NCBI RefSeq assembly: GCF_052116585.1
Contig: NZ_JBQKKT010000001.1
Coordinates: forward strand, 1 to 64,000
DNA from: Luteococcus sp052116585
GTDB taxonomy: Bacteria > Actinomycetota > Actinomycetes > Propionibacteriales > Propionibacteriaceae
Direction: 5' to 3'
DNA: 64,000 nucleotides
This document shows, in pieces, positions 20,822 to 29,297 of the stretch (positions within the stretch are counted from its first letter, which is position 1; every line of letters starts with the position of its first letter). The notes beneath the pieces were generated by a model. It did not search any database. It saw only the letters and a program-made list of their open reading frames with translations, and was not told where the DNA came from. The position numbers were made by a program, and so were the translations under genes.

Positions 20822-21655
20822 ATGAGGACCTGGAAGTTCGCCAAGGGACACGGGACGATGAACGACTTTGTCATCCTGCGAGACCGGCATGCCATGGTGA
20901 AGCTCACTGATGACGATGTGCGGCAACTCTGTGACCGACGCGCGGGAATCGGCGGAGACGGGCTGCTGCGGGTGACCTTGGCCTCTTCCATCCCCGGTTG
21001 GCAGGGTGATCCGGATCTCTGGTTCATGGACTACCGGAATTCGGATGGCTCCATCGCGGAGATGTGTGGCAATGGACTGCGGGTCTTCGTGCGCTACCTG
21101 CTCGAGGAAGACCTCGCCAGCGGCGAGGAGATCGTGGTTGCCACCCGGGCTGGCGTCAAGCGGGCCTGGCCGCTGATGGACGGTCGGATTCGCACCGATC
21201 TCGGCTCCGTCTCGTTGGCCGACGCACCCGTCCGGGTGGTCCTGGGCGCGCTCTCCTGGGATGCAACCGAGGTCAACGTGGGCAACCCCCATGCAGTTTG
21301 TTTTGTCGAGGAGTCTCAGCAGCTTGCGACCCTTGACCTCTCGCACGCCCCGCAATGGCAGCCGGCTGAGCGGTTCCCGGATGGGGCCAATGTCGAGTTC
21401 GTGGAGGTCCTGGCCGACGACCACATCCGAATGCGTGTGCACGAGCGAGGCTCCGGTGAGACGATGAGCTGCGGTACGGGAACCGTAGCTGCTGCCGCCG
21501 CCCACTGCCGACGGCTCGGCATCACCAGTGCCGAGGTTCGGGTGGACATTCCGGGCGGCTGGCTCGAAGTGGGGCTCGATGATGGGCAGGCCACCCTCAC
21601 GGGGCCAGCAGTGCTCGTCGCCCATGGGGAGGCCCAGCTCGCCGACCTGTCCTGA
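20822..21655 (+). CDS. dapF: Diaminopimelate epimerase DapF
   Basis: Cofactor-free racemase converting LL- to meso-diaminopimelate for lysine and peptidoglycan. The two catalytic cysteines are C82 (MCGNGLR) and C217 (SCGTGTVA). The N-terminal substrate loop reads GHGTMNDFV. Length is 277 aa, as expected. The ATG at 20822 is preceded by a TACCGT hexamer eight bases upstream, so a very short leader is possible. The presence of DapF fits LL- or meso-DAP peptidoglycan, but the enzyme alone does not tell which isomer is in the wall. Confidence 0.95.
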   Translation: MRTWKFAKGHGTMNDFVILRDRHAMVKLTDDDVRQLCDRRAGIGGDGLLRVTLASSIPGWQGDPDLWFMDYRNSDGSIAEMCGNGLRVFVRYLLEEDLASGEEIVVATRAGVKRAWPLMDGRIRTDLGSVSLADAPVRVVLGALSWDATEVNVGNPHAVCFVEESQQLATLDLSHAPQWQPAERFPDGANVEFVEVLADDHIRMRVHERGSGETMSCGTGTVAAAAAHCRRLGITSAEVRVDIPGGWLEVGLDDGQATLTGPAVLVAHGEAQLADLS

Positions 21656-21776
21656 CCGGGGCAGTCGAAGCCAGCTGACGTCCCTCGTCGGCGCGCCGTC
21701 ACAGAAGGCTCCGTGCGGCTCGCCGTCGGGGAATTCGCTGGTCTGATGCGCAGTCAGGTGACAAGCTTGTCCAACG

Positions 21777-23267
21777 ATGACACGACGCCCCAAGCCCAGC
21801 CCTGGCCACGAGCCCGGTGACTTCGACGATTTCGACGACTACGCGCAGGACGAAGCCCTGCTCGATCCCTATGGTGCAGACCCTGAGGAGAATCACGACG
21901 GCCTGCAGCTCGACCTTGCCGAGCGGCTCTCGCTCAAACGCGTGGCGGGTATGTCCACCCAGGTGGATGACATCAGCGAGGTCGAGTACCGCGATCTCCA
22001 GCTGGAGCGGGTCGTGCTGATCAGCGTCTGGACCACCGGTTCCGAGAAGGATGCCGAGAATGCGATGACGGAGCTGAAGCTCCTGTCCGAGACAGCCGGT
22101 GCGCAGGTGCTGGAGGGCCTCATCCAGCGTCGCAAGTCGCCGGACCCTGCCACCTACATCGGCCGCGGCAAGGTGGACGAACTGCGTGAGGTGGTGGTGG
22201 CGACCGGAGCCGACACCGTCATCTGCGACGGGGAACTCCAGCCCGCACAGCTGCGAAATCTGGAGGACCGCGTCAAGGTCAAGGTGATCGACCGGACCGC
22301 ACTGATCCTTGACATCTTTGCCCAGCATGCCAAGAGCGTCGAGGGCAAGACCCAGGTGGAGCTCGCGCAGTTGCAGTACCTGCGGCAGCGACTGCGCGGT
22401 TGGGGTGGCAACCTGTCCCGGCAGGCCGGTGGTCAGGCGGCCGGGGGTGCCGGCATCGGTGGCCGCGGCCCCGGTGAGACCAAGATCGAGACGGATCGCC
22501 GACGGATCAACACCCGGGTGGCCATCCTGAGGCGTCGCATGCGGGACCTGGACGCCACTCGTGAGAACAAGCGCGCTGATCGCCGTCGCAATCGCATCCC
22601 GTCGATCGCCATCGTCGGCTACACCAATGCCGGCAAGTCATCCCTGCTGAACCGGATCACCGATGCCGGTGTCCTGGTGGAGAATGCGCTCTTCGCGACG
22701 CTGGACCCCACCACTCGCCGACACACCACACCGGACGGTCGCGTGTACACGCTGACCGACACGGTCGGCTTCGTGCGGCACCTGCCCCACGATCTGGTGG
22801 AGGCCTTCAAGTCCACCCTGGAGGAGTCTGCAGAGGCAGACCTGCTCCTGCACGTGGTGGACGGTTCCGATCCGGACCCGGTGGGACAGATCAATGCAGT
22901 GCGTACGGTGCTGAACGACATTGAGGCCAATGAGGTCCCCGAGCAGCTGGTGATCAACAAGATCGACGCGGCAGAGCCGGAGACCCTGCAGATGCTGCGC
23001 ACCCAGTACCCCGATGCCGTCTTCGTGTCGGCCCGAACTGGGCAGGGGATCGCCGAGCTCAAGGCCATCGCCGAGAGTCGCCTGCCGAGCCCCGAGGTGA
23101 GCATCACAGCTCTCATTCCCTATGAGCGGGGAGACCTGCTGGACAGGATCCACCGCAATGGGCAGCTGGTGACACTGGAGCACACGGGTGAGGGCACTCG
23201 GGTCGTCGCGCGAGTGCACCCGGACCTGGGGGGAGAGCTCAAGCCTTTCGAGGTGCCTGCCGGGTAG
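21777..23267 (+). CDS. hflX: Ribosome-associated GTPase HflX
   Basis: GTPase that splits stalled or hibernating 70S ribosomes under stress. An acidic N-terminal extension (DFDDFDDYAQDE, about 50 residues) precedes the HflX domain with its Gly-rich GGQAAGGAGIGGRGPGE loop. The G domain has G1 GYTNAGKSS (from residue 281), G3 DTVGFVRHLP and G4 NKID. Length is 496 aa. Transcription probably continues toward the dinG-type gene, whose own -10 overlaps the hflX stop codon. Confidence 0.95.
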   Translation: MTRRPKPSPGHEPGDFDDFDDYAQDEALLDPYGADPEENHDGLQLDLAERLSLKRVAGMSTQVDDISEVEYRDLQLERVVLISVWTTGSEKDAENAMTELKLLSETAGAQVLEGLIQRRKSPDPATYIGRGKVDELREVVVATGADTVICDGELQPAQLRNLEDRVKVKVIDRTALILDIFAQHAKSVEGKTQVELAQLQYLRQRLRGWGGNLSRQAGGQAAGGAGIGGRGPGETKIETDRRRINTRVAILRRRMRDLDATRENKRADRRRNRIPSIAIVGYTNAGKSSLLNRITDAGVLVENALFATLDPTTRRHTTPDGRVYTLTDTVGFVRHLPHDLVEAFKSTLEESAEADLLLHVVDGSDPDPVGQINAVRTVLNDIEANEVPEQLVINKIDAAEPETLQMLRTQYPDAVFVSARTGQGIAELKAIAESRLPSPEVSITALIPYERGDLLDRIHRNGQLVTLEHTGEGTRVVARVHPDLGGELKPFEVPAG

Positions 23268-23276
23268 TGTTGGCTG

Positions 23277-25322
23277 GTGCCTGAAATCCAGAAGAACTCC
23301 GGTGGCAGCGCCACGTCCACCGACGTGTTGCGGGCGGCAGTGGAGTCGATCGGCGGCACGCCCCGCGCTGGGCAGCAGGCGATGGCCAGCGCCATCGAGC
23401 AGTCCATCGAGACTGGCGAGCACCTCCTGGTGCAAGCCGGCACGGGTACCGGCAAGTCGCTCGGGTACCTGGCGCCTGCACTCCTGCACGTCCAGGGGAC
23501 CAAGCAGCGCATCGTGATCGCCACGGCGACCCTCGCGCTGCAGGCACAGCTGGCCACCACAGACATTCCCAATGCCCTGAAGGCGGTCCGCAAGGTCACG
23601 GGCGGTGAGCCTGCCCACGCGATCCTCAAGGGCCGCACGAACTATGCGTGCCTGCTGAAGACCAGGGAAGGGATTGCCAACGAGCAGGACACCTTGTTGG
23701 GTGGTGCAGAGCTGGCGGACAACCTCAAGGATTCGAGCGCGGACGCGGAGTCCGTGTTGGGCGCCGAGGTCCTGATGTTGAGGGAGTGGGCCGAGGAGCA
23801 ACTGGCTCAGGGAGGGCTGGCGGACCGCGACGATGCCCCTGCCCACACTCCTCGAGCCTGGGGGCTGGTCTCGATGCCGGTGCGCGAGTGTCTCGGGGCG
23901 CAACGTTGCCCGCACGGTCAGGAGTGTTTCGTCGAGGCCTCCCGGGAGAAGGCCCGAGTGGCCCAATTGGTTGTCACGAACCATGCGCTGCTGGCCATCG
24001 ATGCCATGCACGGCGGAACGGCCCTGCCGGAGCACGAGATCGTCATCATCGACGAGGCCCACGAATTGGTTGGTCGCGTCACTGGCGCGGCCAGTGCAGA
24101 ACTCAGCCCCCAACTGGTCGATCGGGTGGCCAAGCGCACACTGCCCTGGCTGAGCGATGATCTGGGACTGGAGTTCCTGGAATCAGCAGACATCCTGCGC
24201 GCCGCCCTCGATGACACGGAACCGGGCAGGATCGAGGACCCGGGTGTGATGACCACTGCCTTCGAGTCCATCCGTGATGTCAGTCGACGGGTGGTGTCCG
24301 GCCTTGGCGGAAAGGCTGGTGACAAGGGCCGCAAGGACGTTGATCCGGAACAGCAGCAGGCCTCGGCCGCCGCCAAGGAGGTCTTCGACATTGCGGAGCG
24401 GATGGCCGATCTGTCCACGAATGACGTGGTGTGGGTCAGCGAGAGCGAGCGCTTTGGTCGGCAGGCACAGGTGGCGCCCCTGAGCGTGGCTGGCCTCATG
24501 CGGGAAAGGATCCTGTCCGAGACCACGACGATCATGACGTCCGCAACCCTGAAGATCGGTGGCGACTTCAACCAGGTGGCCCATCAGATCGGCTTGCGCA
24601 AGGCAGATCGTCTGGAAGGTGACCGACACGATCCGGACAATCCGCTCGCGTGGCGAGGGCTCGATGTGGGCACGCCATTCGACTACCAGCGTCAGGGGAT
24701 CCTGTACTGCGCAACCCACCTCCCCAATCCCCGGCGCGAGGGAATCACTCCCGAGGCACTCGACGAGATTGCCGAACTGGTCTGGGGAGCTGGCGGTCGA
24801 ACGCTGGGGCTGTTCGCGTCCCAGAAGGCTGCCGAGACGGCAGCTCGGCACGTGCGTCAGCAACTTCCCAAGATGACGATCCTGTGCCAGGGCGACGCGC
24901 AGCTCTCGGAGCTGACCAGACAGTTCATCGCAGAACCCGAGGTGAGTCTGTTTGGCACTGTCTCGCTGTGGCAGGGCGTCGATGTTCCGGGGGAGACCTG
25001 TGAGTTGGTGATCATCGACAAGATCCCCTTTCCCCGGCCTGATGACCCCCTGATGCAGGCGCGGCAGAAGGCAGTGGCGGAGGCCGGCGGAAATGGATTC
25101 ATGGCGGTGCCGGCGACCCATGCGGGGCTGCTGATGGCCCAAGGGGCGGGCCGGTTGATCCGACGGGTGAGCGACCGAGGGGTTGTGGCCGTGCTTGACC
25201 CGCGACTGGTCACCGCGCGCTACGGGTCCTTCCTGCGGGCATCGATGCCGGACTTCTGGATGACTCGCGATCGTGAGGTGGCGGTACAAGCCCTGCGCCG
25301 TCTGGGGGAGGCCCGCGGCTGA
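23277..25322 (+). CDS. dinG: DinG/XPD-family ATP-dependent DNA helicase
   Basis: A 681-aa superfamily-2 5'-to-3' helicase of the iron-sulphur type, which unwinds damaged or structured DNA. Walker A QAGTGTGKS is near residue 59, the DEAH box (IIDEAHEL) near 259, and helicase C motifs at SLWQGVDVPG and QGAGRLIRR. Four cysteines, C125, C205, C211 and C217, are spaced as in the XPD-type 4Fe-4S site. The GTG at 23277 follows TAGTGT by six bases with no ribosome site, suggesting a leaderless start. That hexamer includes the hflX stop codon. No SOS box was seen at this gene although dinG is SOS-induced in E. coli. Confidence 0.9.
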   Translation: MPEIQKNSGGSATSTDVLRAAVESIGGTPRAGQQAMASAIEQSIETGEHLLVQAGTGTGKSLGYLAPALLHVQGTKQRIVIATATLALQAQLATTDIPNALKAVRKVTGGEPAHAILKGRTNYACLLKTREGIANEQDTLLGGAELADNLKDSSADAESVLGAEVLMLREWAEEQLAQGGLADRDDAPAHTPRAWGLVSMPVRECLGAQRCPHGQECFVEASREKARVAQLVVTNHALLAIDAMHGGTALPEHEIVIIDEAHELVGRVTGAASAELSPQLVDRVAKRTLPWLSDDLGLEFLESADILRAALDDTEPGRIEDPGVMTTAFESIRDVSRRVVSGLGGKAGDKGRKDVDPEQQQASAAAKEVFDIAERMADLSTNDVVWVSESERFGRQAQVAPLSVAGLMRERILSETTTIMTSATLKIGGDFNQVAHQIGLRKADRLEGDRHDPDNPLAWRGLDVGTPFDYQRQGILYCATHLPNPRREGITPEALDEIAELVWGAGGRTLGLFASQKAAETAARHVRQQLPKMTILCQGDAQLSELTRQFIAEPEVSLFGTVSLWQGVDVPGETCELVIIDKIPFPRPDDPLMQARQKAVAEAGGNGFMAVPATHAGLLMAQGAGRLIRRVSDRGVVAVLDPRLVTARYGSFLRASMPDFWMTRDREVAVQALRRLGEARG

Positions 25323-25362
25323 GGGTGATCGGCCGCGAGACATCCGCCATGGGCGGACCGCG

Positions 25363-26169
25363 TCAGATGCGACGCATGACTGCGACCACCTTGCCCAGGA
25401 TGCTGGCGTGGTTGCCGTCGATGGGGGAGTAGGCCTCATTGTGGGGCAGGAGCCACACCTGCCCGGGCTTCTTCTGCAGGGTCTTCACGGTCGCCTCGTC
25501 ATCGAGCAGTGCCGCCACGATGTCTCCATTGTCCGCATCGGGCTGCTGGCGCACCACGACCCAGTCCCCGTCGCAGATGGCTGCGTCCACCATCGAGTCC
25601 CCATGCACCTCGAGCATGAAGGTCGTGCCGCTGCCCACGAGCTGCTGGGGGAGGGCGAAGACCTCCTCGACATGCTCCTCGGCCAGGATTGGGCCGCCTG
25701 CTGCGATCCGACCAACCATCGGGACGTTCACCGCACTCGGGAAGGCGTCATTGATCCCAGTGGTGTCAAAGGCGCCCTCCGACGCAGCTGCAGGGGTCGG
25801 CTTCGGCTGCATCGAGGGGGGTAGATGGATCTCCATGGCGCGTGGCTGGCCGGGGGTCCGGCTGATGAACCCCTTGATCTCCAACTGCTTCAGCTGGTGG
25901 GCCACGCTCGACGAGCTGGCGAGGCCAGCGGTGTCCCCGATCTCTCGAATGCTCGGGGGGTAGCCACGTTGTGCCGTTGTGTCGCGGATGATCTCGAGCA
26001 CACGCCGCTGACGAGGGGTGAGTCCGTCGACGTCGGCAGGGCCGTCGGGCAGTGCCTTGGGGCGTCCGGGACCGGACAGCTCGCGCCTGACGTCCTCGTC
26101 CGAGGGTCGTCCGACCGGTCGGCGCGTCGATCGACGCGGCGTGCTCTGCTTCTTCTCCCCAGTGGCCAT
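25363..26169 (-). CDS. lexA: SOS repressor LexA
   Basis: A 268-aa repressor-protease. The winged helix covers about residues 50-115 (TPRQRRVLEIIRDT, GYPPSIREIGDTAGL). The self-cleavage site is A157-G158 (RIAAGGPI), with nucleophile S192 (HGDSMVD) and general base K229 (ATVKTLQ). The 37-residue Ser-Lys spacing equals that of E. coli LexA. A basic N-terminal extension of about 45 residues is typical of actinobacteria. The ATG at 26169 lies six bases after a TATTCT -10 with no ribosome site, so translation is probably leaderless. It is autoregulated through the box at 26201-26216. Confidence 0.96.
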   Translation of the reverse strand: MATGEKKQSTPRRSTRRPVGRPSDEDVRRELSGPGRPKALPDGPADVDGLTPRQRRVLEIIRDTTAQRGYPPSIREIGDTAGLASSSSVAHQLKQLEIKGFISRTPGQPRAMEIHLPPSMQPKPTPAAASEGAFDTTGINDAFPSAVNVPMVGRIAAGGPILAEEHVEEVFALPQQLVGSGTTFMLEVHGDSMVDAAICDGDWVVVRQQPDADNGDIVAALLDDEATVKTLQKKPGQVWLLPHNEAYSPIDGNHASILGKVVAVMRRI

Positions 26170-26175
26170 GGAAGA

Positions 26176-26216
26176 AGAATAGTTGGCGCAGGCGCCGCAA
26201 TCAAACATCTGTTCGA
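26176..26216 (-). promoter_or_regulatory. lexA promoter and SOS box
   Basis: Read on the minus strand: -35 TTGATT (26204-26199), a 17-bp spacer and -10 TATTCT (26181-26176), six bases before the lexA ATG. The LexA box (plus-strand TCAAACATCTGTTCGA, 26201-26216) overlaps the -35. One half-site is perfect and the other has one change, suited to a moderately tight autoregulatory site. Confidence 0.88.
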
Positions 26217-26353
26217 AGTTGCTGTGGGTGTGGGCAGTGATGGGTCGCCGAAGCGACTGGGGGATTGTGGTCGAGCGCACCCCGGGAGCGAAAACTGTCA
26301 GAGGCTGCTGGTTGGCTCATGAGTGCTCGAACGATGCCGAGGATCGATCTCAT

Positions 26354-26417
26354 TAGAACAGGGGTTTGATTCAAGTGTTCGGACGGGCTACCTTAGATCC
26401 ATCGAACATCTGTTCGA
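26354..26417 (+). promoter_or_regulatory. Promoter bracketed by two SOS boxes, divergent from lexA
   Basis: -35 TTGATT (26366-26371), a 17-bp spacer and -10 TACCTT (26389-26394), with a start expected near 26401. A degenerate LexA box TAGAACAGGGGTTTGA (26354-26369) overlaps the -35. A perfect palindromic box TCGAACATCTGTTCGA (26402-26417) lies at the start site. The two centres are 48 bp apart. This is the best LexA box in the window and predicts tight repression of the following small gene. Confidence 0.85.
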
Positions 26418-26463
26418 GGCGCGGATGGCGTCTCGGGCGGTTCGCCAAGACAGAGGAGCACTC

Positions 26464-26841
26464 ATGAACGCAACGTTGACCAAGGTTGGCACCGTCACCC
26501 CGGTGAAGCACCGTCGGCGCGGGCGCAACCAGCTGCGTGGGCCCATCGCCCATCCGCAGCGAGTGGTGTCTCCGGGAGGGCGTCCGGTGGGGGTTCCGGT
26601 GCCCACGGGAGTGGGGCTTCCTGTTGAAGGATTCCCCAAGCCCCACCGCGGTGGTGGAGTGCACGCTGCGCAGGGCGGGGTGCGGCTGACGGATCGGGGG
26701 GTCGCCGTGGTCGTGGCTCTGCTGGCGGCGATTGCCCTGGCTGCCGTCGTGATCGGTGTGTCGCAATTCCTGTCGATCAGCAATGCGCCGATCCAGGACG
26801 ATGCGCCATCCGGTGCGGTCGTCTCCTCTCAGCGCGCCTGA
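26464..26841 (+). CDS. Small SOS-controlled single-pass membrane protein
   Basis: A 125-aa protein: a basic, Pro/Gly-rich N-terminal part (residues 1-75, predicted cytoplasmic), one membrane helix (about 79-101, GVAVVVALLAAIALAAVVIGV) and a short outside tail of about 24 residues. AGAGGAG precedes the ATG at 26464. It is divergent from lexA, where mycobacteria have the LysM cell-wall hydrolase Rv2719c/ChiZ and corynebacteria have DivS, both SOS-induced division inhibitors. The N-terminal and membrane layout is similar, but no LysM domain is present, and none is found in the other frames downstream. A division-inhibitor role is inference from position and control. Confidence 0.8.
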   Translation: MNATLTKVGTVTPVKHRRRGRNQLRGPIAHPQRVVSPGGRPVGVPVPTGVGLPVEGFPKPHRGGGVHAAQGGVRLTDRGVAVVVALLAAIALAAVVIGVSQFLSISNAPIQDDAPSGAVVSSQRA

Positions 26842-26934
26842 TCGTCGCCCCGTTCCCATCGTCTGGGCTCGGGGCAGCTCAGTTTCTTCTGGTCGAGGGT
26901 GCGGGCCGGCCGGTCCCTGGTTGTCCGGTGAGCG

Positions 26935-26969
26935 ACGAAGGGCCCCGGCGGTATGCCGAGGCCCCTCGT
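26935..26969. terminator. Hairpin terminator between the small SOS gene and the RDD gene
   Basis: Two 15-base arms with two mismatches (ACGAAGGGCCCCGGC with GCCGAGGCCCCTCGT) and loop GGTAT. It lies between two convergent genes, so it probably ends both transcripts. Confidence 0.72.
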
Positions 26970-27014
26970 GGTGCAGGAGGGTGGAGCGGGGTCCGTATGT
27001 GGTTTCGGGGTAGG

Positions 27015-27779
27015 TCAGTCGTCGACGACGACCGTCTTCATGATCTTGTCGGCGAAGGTCTGGCGCTTGGAGTCCCAGATCGGAAACAGATAGCCCAGAT
27101 TGCAGATCACTTCGTCGAGTGTGTGGACGATGTCGCGCAGGAAGGCCTTGCCAACCCCGATCGGCTCGCCGGTCGCCTCGGCGACCAGTCGGTTGTTCAT
27201 CACCTGACGGCCAATGGACTTGCCCGTCTTGCCTGCGCGGTACCAGCGATTCCAGAAGTTGAAGGCGAAGGCCGCGAGGAAGAAGATCGCCACGATCACC
27301 GGGTTGCCCGCCGAGATGACCTCGCCCGTGACCTCGTCGGTCCGGGGCAAGGAGACGGAGCCGATGCCTGCCAGGATGCCCGTGGGGATGGTGTCGATGA
27401 GATAGCCCAGGACTCGCCGGAACCATCCGGTGAGGTTCTTGGTTGGGCCCTGCTGGTAGGGGTACTGGCCGTAGTCAGCGTGTCCGTACCTGGTCTGTGC
27501 GGCGTTGGCCTCGAAGGGGTTCTGGCCATACGGGTTCTGTCCGTAGGGGCTCTGTCCGCCTGGGGACTGGTCGTACTGGCCTTGCTGATACGAATTCTGG
27601 TTGGCCGGGGGCTGCCCGTAGGTGCCCGGTGTGGCCTCTGCGTAAGGGTTCGCGGTCGGCTGCTGCGGAGCATCGAACTGGGGGCCCGTCGACTCACCCG
27701 ACGAGGCATAGGGATTGCTCGGTGGCTCACCTTGTGGGTTCCAGGGGTTCGTGTCCGGATTCTTCGGGGAATCGGTCAT
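27015..27779 (-). CDS. RDD-family membrane protein with Pro/Gly/Tyr/Gln-rich N-terminus
   Basis: A 254-aa protein. The first 115 residues or so are disordered and rich in N, P, Q, Y and G with short repeats (PYGQNPYGQNPF). The RDD domain follows with three predicted membrane segments: the GWFRRVLGYLIDTI start, GNPVIVAIFFLAAFAFNFW, and KTGKSIGRQVMNNRL before the last segment. It ends DKIMKTVVVDD. RDD proteins are poorly understood; some are linked to ion exchange or to quality control at the membrane. The ATG at 27779 has GGAG at a good distance; the ATG at 27785 abuts that site. Confidence 0.85.
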   Translation of the reverse strand: MTDSPKNPDTNPWNPQGEPPSNPYASSGESTGPQFDAPQQPTANPYAEATPGTYGQPPANQNSYQQGQYDQSPGGQSPYGQNPYGQNPFEANAAQTRYGHADYGQYPYQQGPTKNLTGWFRRVLGYLIDTIPTGILAGIGSVSLPRTDEVTGEVISAGNPVIVAIFFLAAFAFNFWNRWYRAGKTGKSIGRQVMNNRLVAEATGEPIGVGKAFLRDIVHTLDEVICNLGYLFPIWDSKRQTFADKIMKTVVVDD

Positions 27780-28011
27780 GGTCATCTCCAGTCGGGATTT
27801 GGGGTACTTGTGATGGTAAGGGGCTGTGGGGACAGCGGACCGCGGGACGCTCCGTGGGGTGGGCGCTCCACAGGCGCCGAACAGCCTGGACGTGAGCGGG
27901 TCCGTTCCTGTGCGATGGTTTGCTGTCGGCGTGGGAGAGGAGGGCAGGATCGACACGAATCCTGCGTCCTGGCCCACGCAGGGCAGGGGCCTCGTCTGGA
28001 AGACTGGGTCC

Positions 28012-28413
28012 GTGGAGACCCCCGGCCAGCCCTTCGAGCCGGCTCGTGCGCTGCGCGGAGTGCTTGGCCTGCTGGCTGTCGGTGGCGTGCAATTGGCGTC
28101 AGTTGCGGTCTTCGGGCGAGGCCTTCCCTGTCCCCTGCGCGAGTTCACGGGGCTCTTGTGTCCGGTCTGCGGGGTGACCACCGCGGCAATCCACCTCATG
28201 CATGGGGACTGGGTGGCCGCTTGGTGTGCCAACCCCTTCATGATGGTGGTTGGGGTTGTTCTGGGAGCCTGCACGGTCGCCTGGCTCGTCGCACTCGCTG
28301 GCGGCCCCGCACTTCGTCCTCCTGCTTGCTGGGGGCGGTTCACCATGGACAGGGTGCTCCTGCTGCTTCTGGGGCCAGCACTCGTCTTCATGGTCATGCG
28401 CAACGTCGTCTGA
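28012..28413 (+). CDS. DUF2752-family membrane protein
   Basis: A 133-aa protein with three or four hydrophobic segments and the DUF2752 motif CPLREFTGLLCPVCGVTTAAIHLMHGD (given only as family marker: CP-x-CG-x-TT-A, then HGD). Function is unknown. The GTG at 28012 is the likeliest start; the frame is open further upstream but without a start supported by a ribosome site. Divergent from the RDD gene. The space between their starts (27780-28011) shows nothing clear. Confidence 0.72.
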   Translation: METPGQPFEPARALRGVLGLLAVGGVQLASVAVFGRGLPCPLREFTGLLCPVCGVTTAAIHLMHGDWVAAWCANPFMMVVGVVLGACTVAWLVALAGGPALRPPACWGRFTMDRVLLLLLGPALVFMVMRNVV

Positions 28414-28532
28414 TGGGCCGCGGTGGCGGGATTTTCGGTGCTGTGACCACGCTCGTCAAGCAGGCTCGCGGTCAGGCAGCCGAACTCGCCGCTGGCCACC
28501 CGACACGCCGCCGAACACGCCCTCGATTGGGT

Positions 28533-28608
28533 TTGATTGTCCGACGAGCTGGTCCTAGAGTGTCCATATCTTGTGGTTGGGGCTCGGGGTTCTCACCACA
28601 ACTAGTGG
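28533..28608 (+). promoter_or_regulatory. nrdRJ promoter with tandem NrdR boxes
   Basis: -35 TTGATT (28533-28538), a 17-bp spacer and -10 TAGAGT (28556-28561). Two 16-bp NrdR-box-like sites follow: TGTCCATATCTTGTGG (28561-28576), overlapping the -10 end and the start site, and TCACCACAACTAGTGG (28593-28608). They start 32 bp apart, about three helical turns, the usual spacing for cooperative NrdR binding. The core CnA...TwGTGG is shared by both. The remaining 100 bases before nrdR form a leader. Confidence 0.8.
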
Positions 28609-28710
28609 TTCAAGCGTTCGCCTGTCCACGGCGTCATCCACATCGCAAGGCCGCCGACGGGGGGTTCCCGTCGTCCTCGCCATGCCCAGATCCCGAGAGG
28701 AGTTCGTAAC

Positions 28711-29166
28711 GTGCACTGCCCTTTCTGTCGGCACCATGACTCACGCGTTCTCGACTCCCGCGCCACTGACGACGGCTGCAGCATCCGACGTCGCCGTCAG
28801 TGCCCTTCCTGTGAGCGGCGCTTCACCACCATCGAGCAGATGCAGCTCTCCGTGCTGAAGAAGACTGGCGTGGTGGAGCCCTTCAACCGCGACAAGGTGG
28901 TCTCCGGTGTGCGCAAGGCCTGCAAGGGTCGGCCGGTCAGCGAGGCCGACCTTGCCCGATTGGGGCAGCGCGTCGAGGAAACCCTACGGGCGAGCGGACT
29001 CGCTGAGATCCCCACCGACGAGGTGGGGGTGGCCATCCTGGAACCGCTACGTGAACTCGACCAAGTCGCCTATCTCCGCTTTGCCAGCGTCTACAGACAT
29101 TACGCCGGAATAGAGGACTTCGAGGAAGAGATCCGTCGTCTTCGCGACGGTCTGGCCTCCTCCTGA
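28711..29166 (+). CDS. nrdR: Ribonucleotide-reductase repressor NrdR
   Basis: A 151-aa repressor. The N-terminal zinc ribbon has C3, C6 (MHCPFC) and C31, C34 (CPSC); an ATP-cone domain follows from about residue 49 (VLKKTGVVEPFNRDKV). It senses ATP/dATP and represses RNR genes when deoxynucleotides are plentiful. The GTG start at 28711 follows GGAG. First gene of nrdR-nrdJ, and very likely autoregulated through the two boxes upstream. The 131-bp gap to nrdJ contains two short hairpins (ACGGCT/AGCCGT and GCCGCC/GGCGGC). Confidence 0.95.
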   Translation: MHCPFCRHHDSRVLDSRATDDGCSIRRRRQCPSCERRFTTIEQMQLSVLKKTGVVEPFNRDKVVSGVRKACKGRPVSEADLARLGQRVEETLRASGLAEIPTDEVGVAILEPLRELDQVAYLRFASVYRHYAGIEDFEEEIRRLRDGLASS

Positions 29167-29297
29167 TCCACCACGACCCCTCAACGGCTGGGAGCCGTCC
29201 GGCCCCCGGCACCAGCAAGACCCGCACCAACCGCCATCAAGCCTCGCCGCCACCAGGCGGCCGCCACAACGATTCGCCCCGAGGATAAGGAAGCAGC

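Noticed and set aside
23277..25322. SOS control of the dinG-type helicase
   Set aside because: No TCGAAC-N4-GTTCGA-like site was found near its start, despite the E. coli precedent.
26842..27014. Hidden LysM domain downstream of the SOS small gene through a frameshift
   Set aside because: None of the three forward frames encodes a LysM-like sequence before the terminator.
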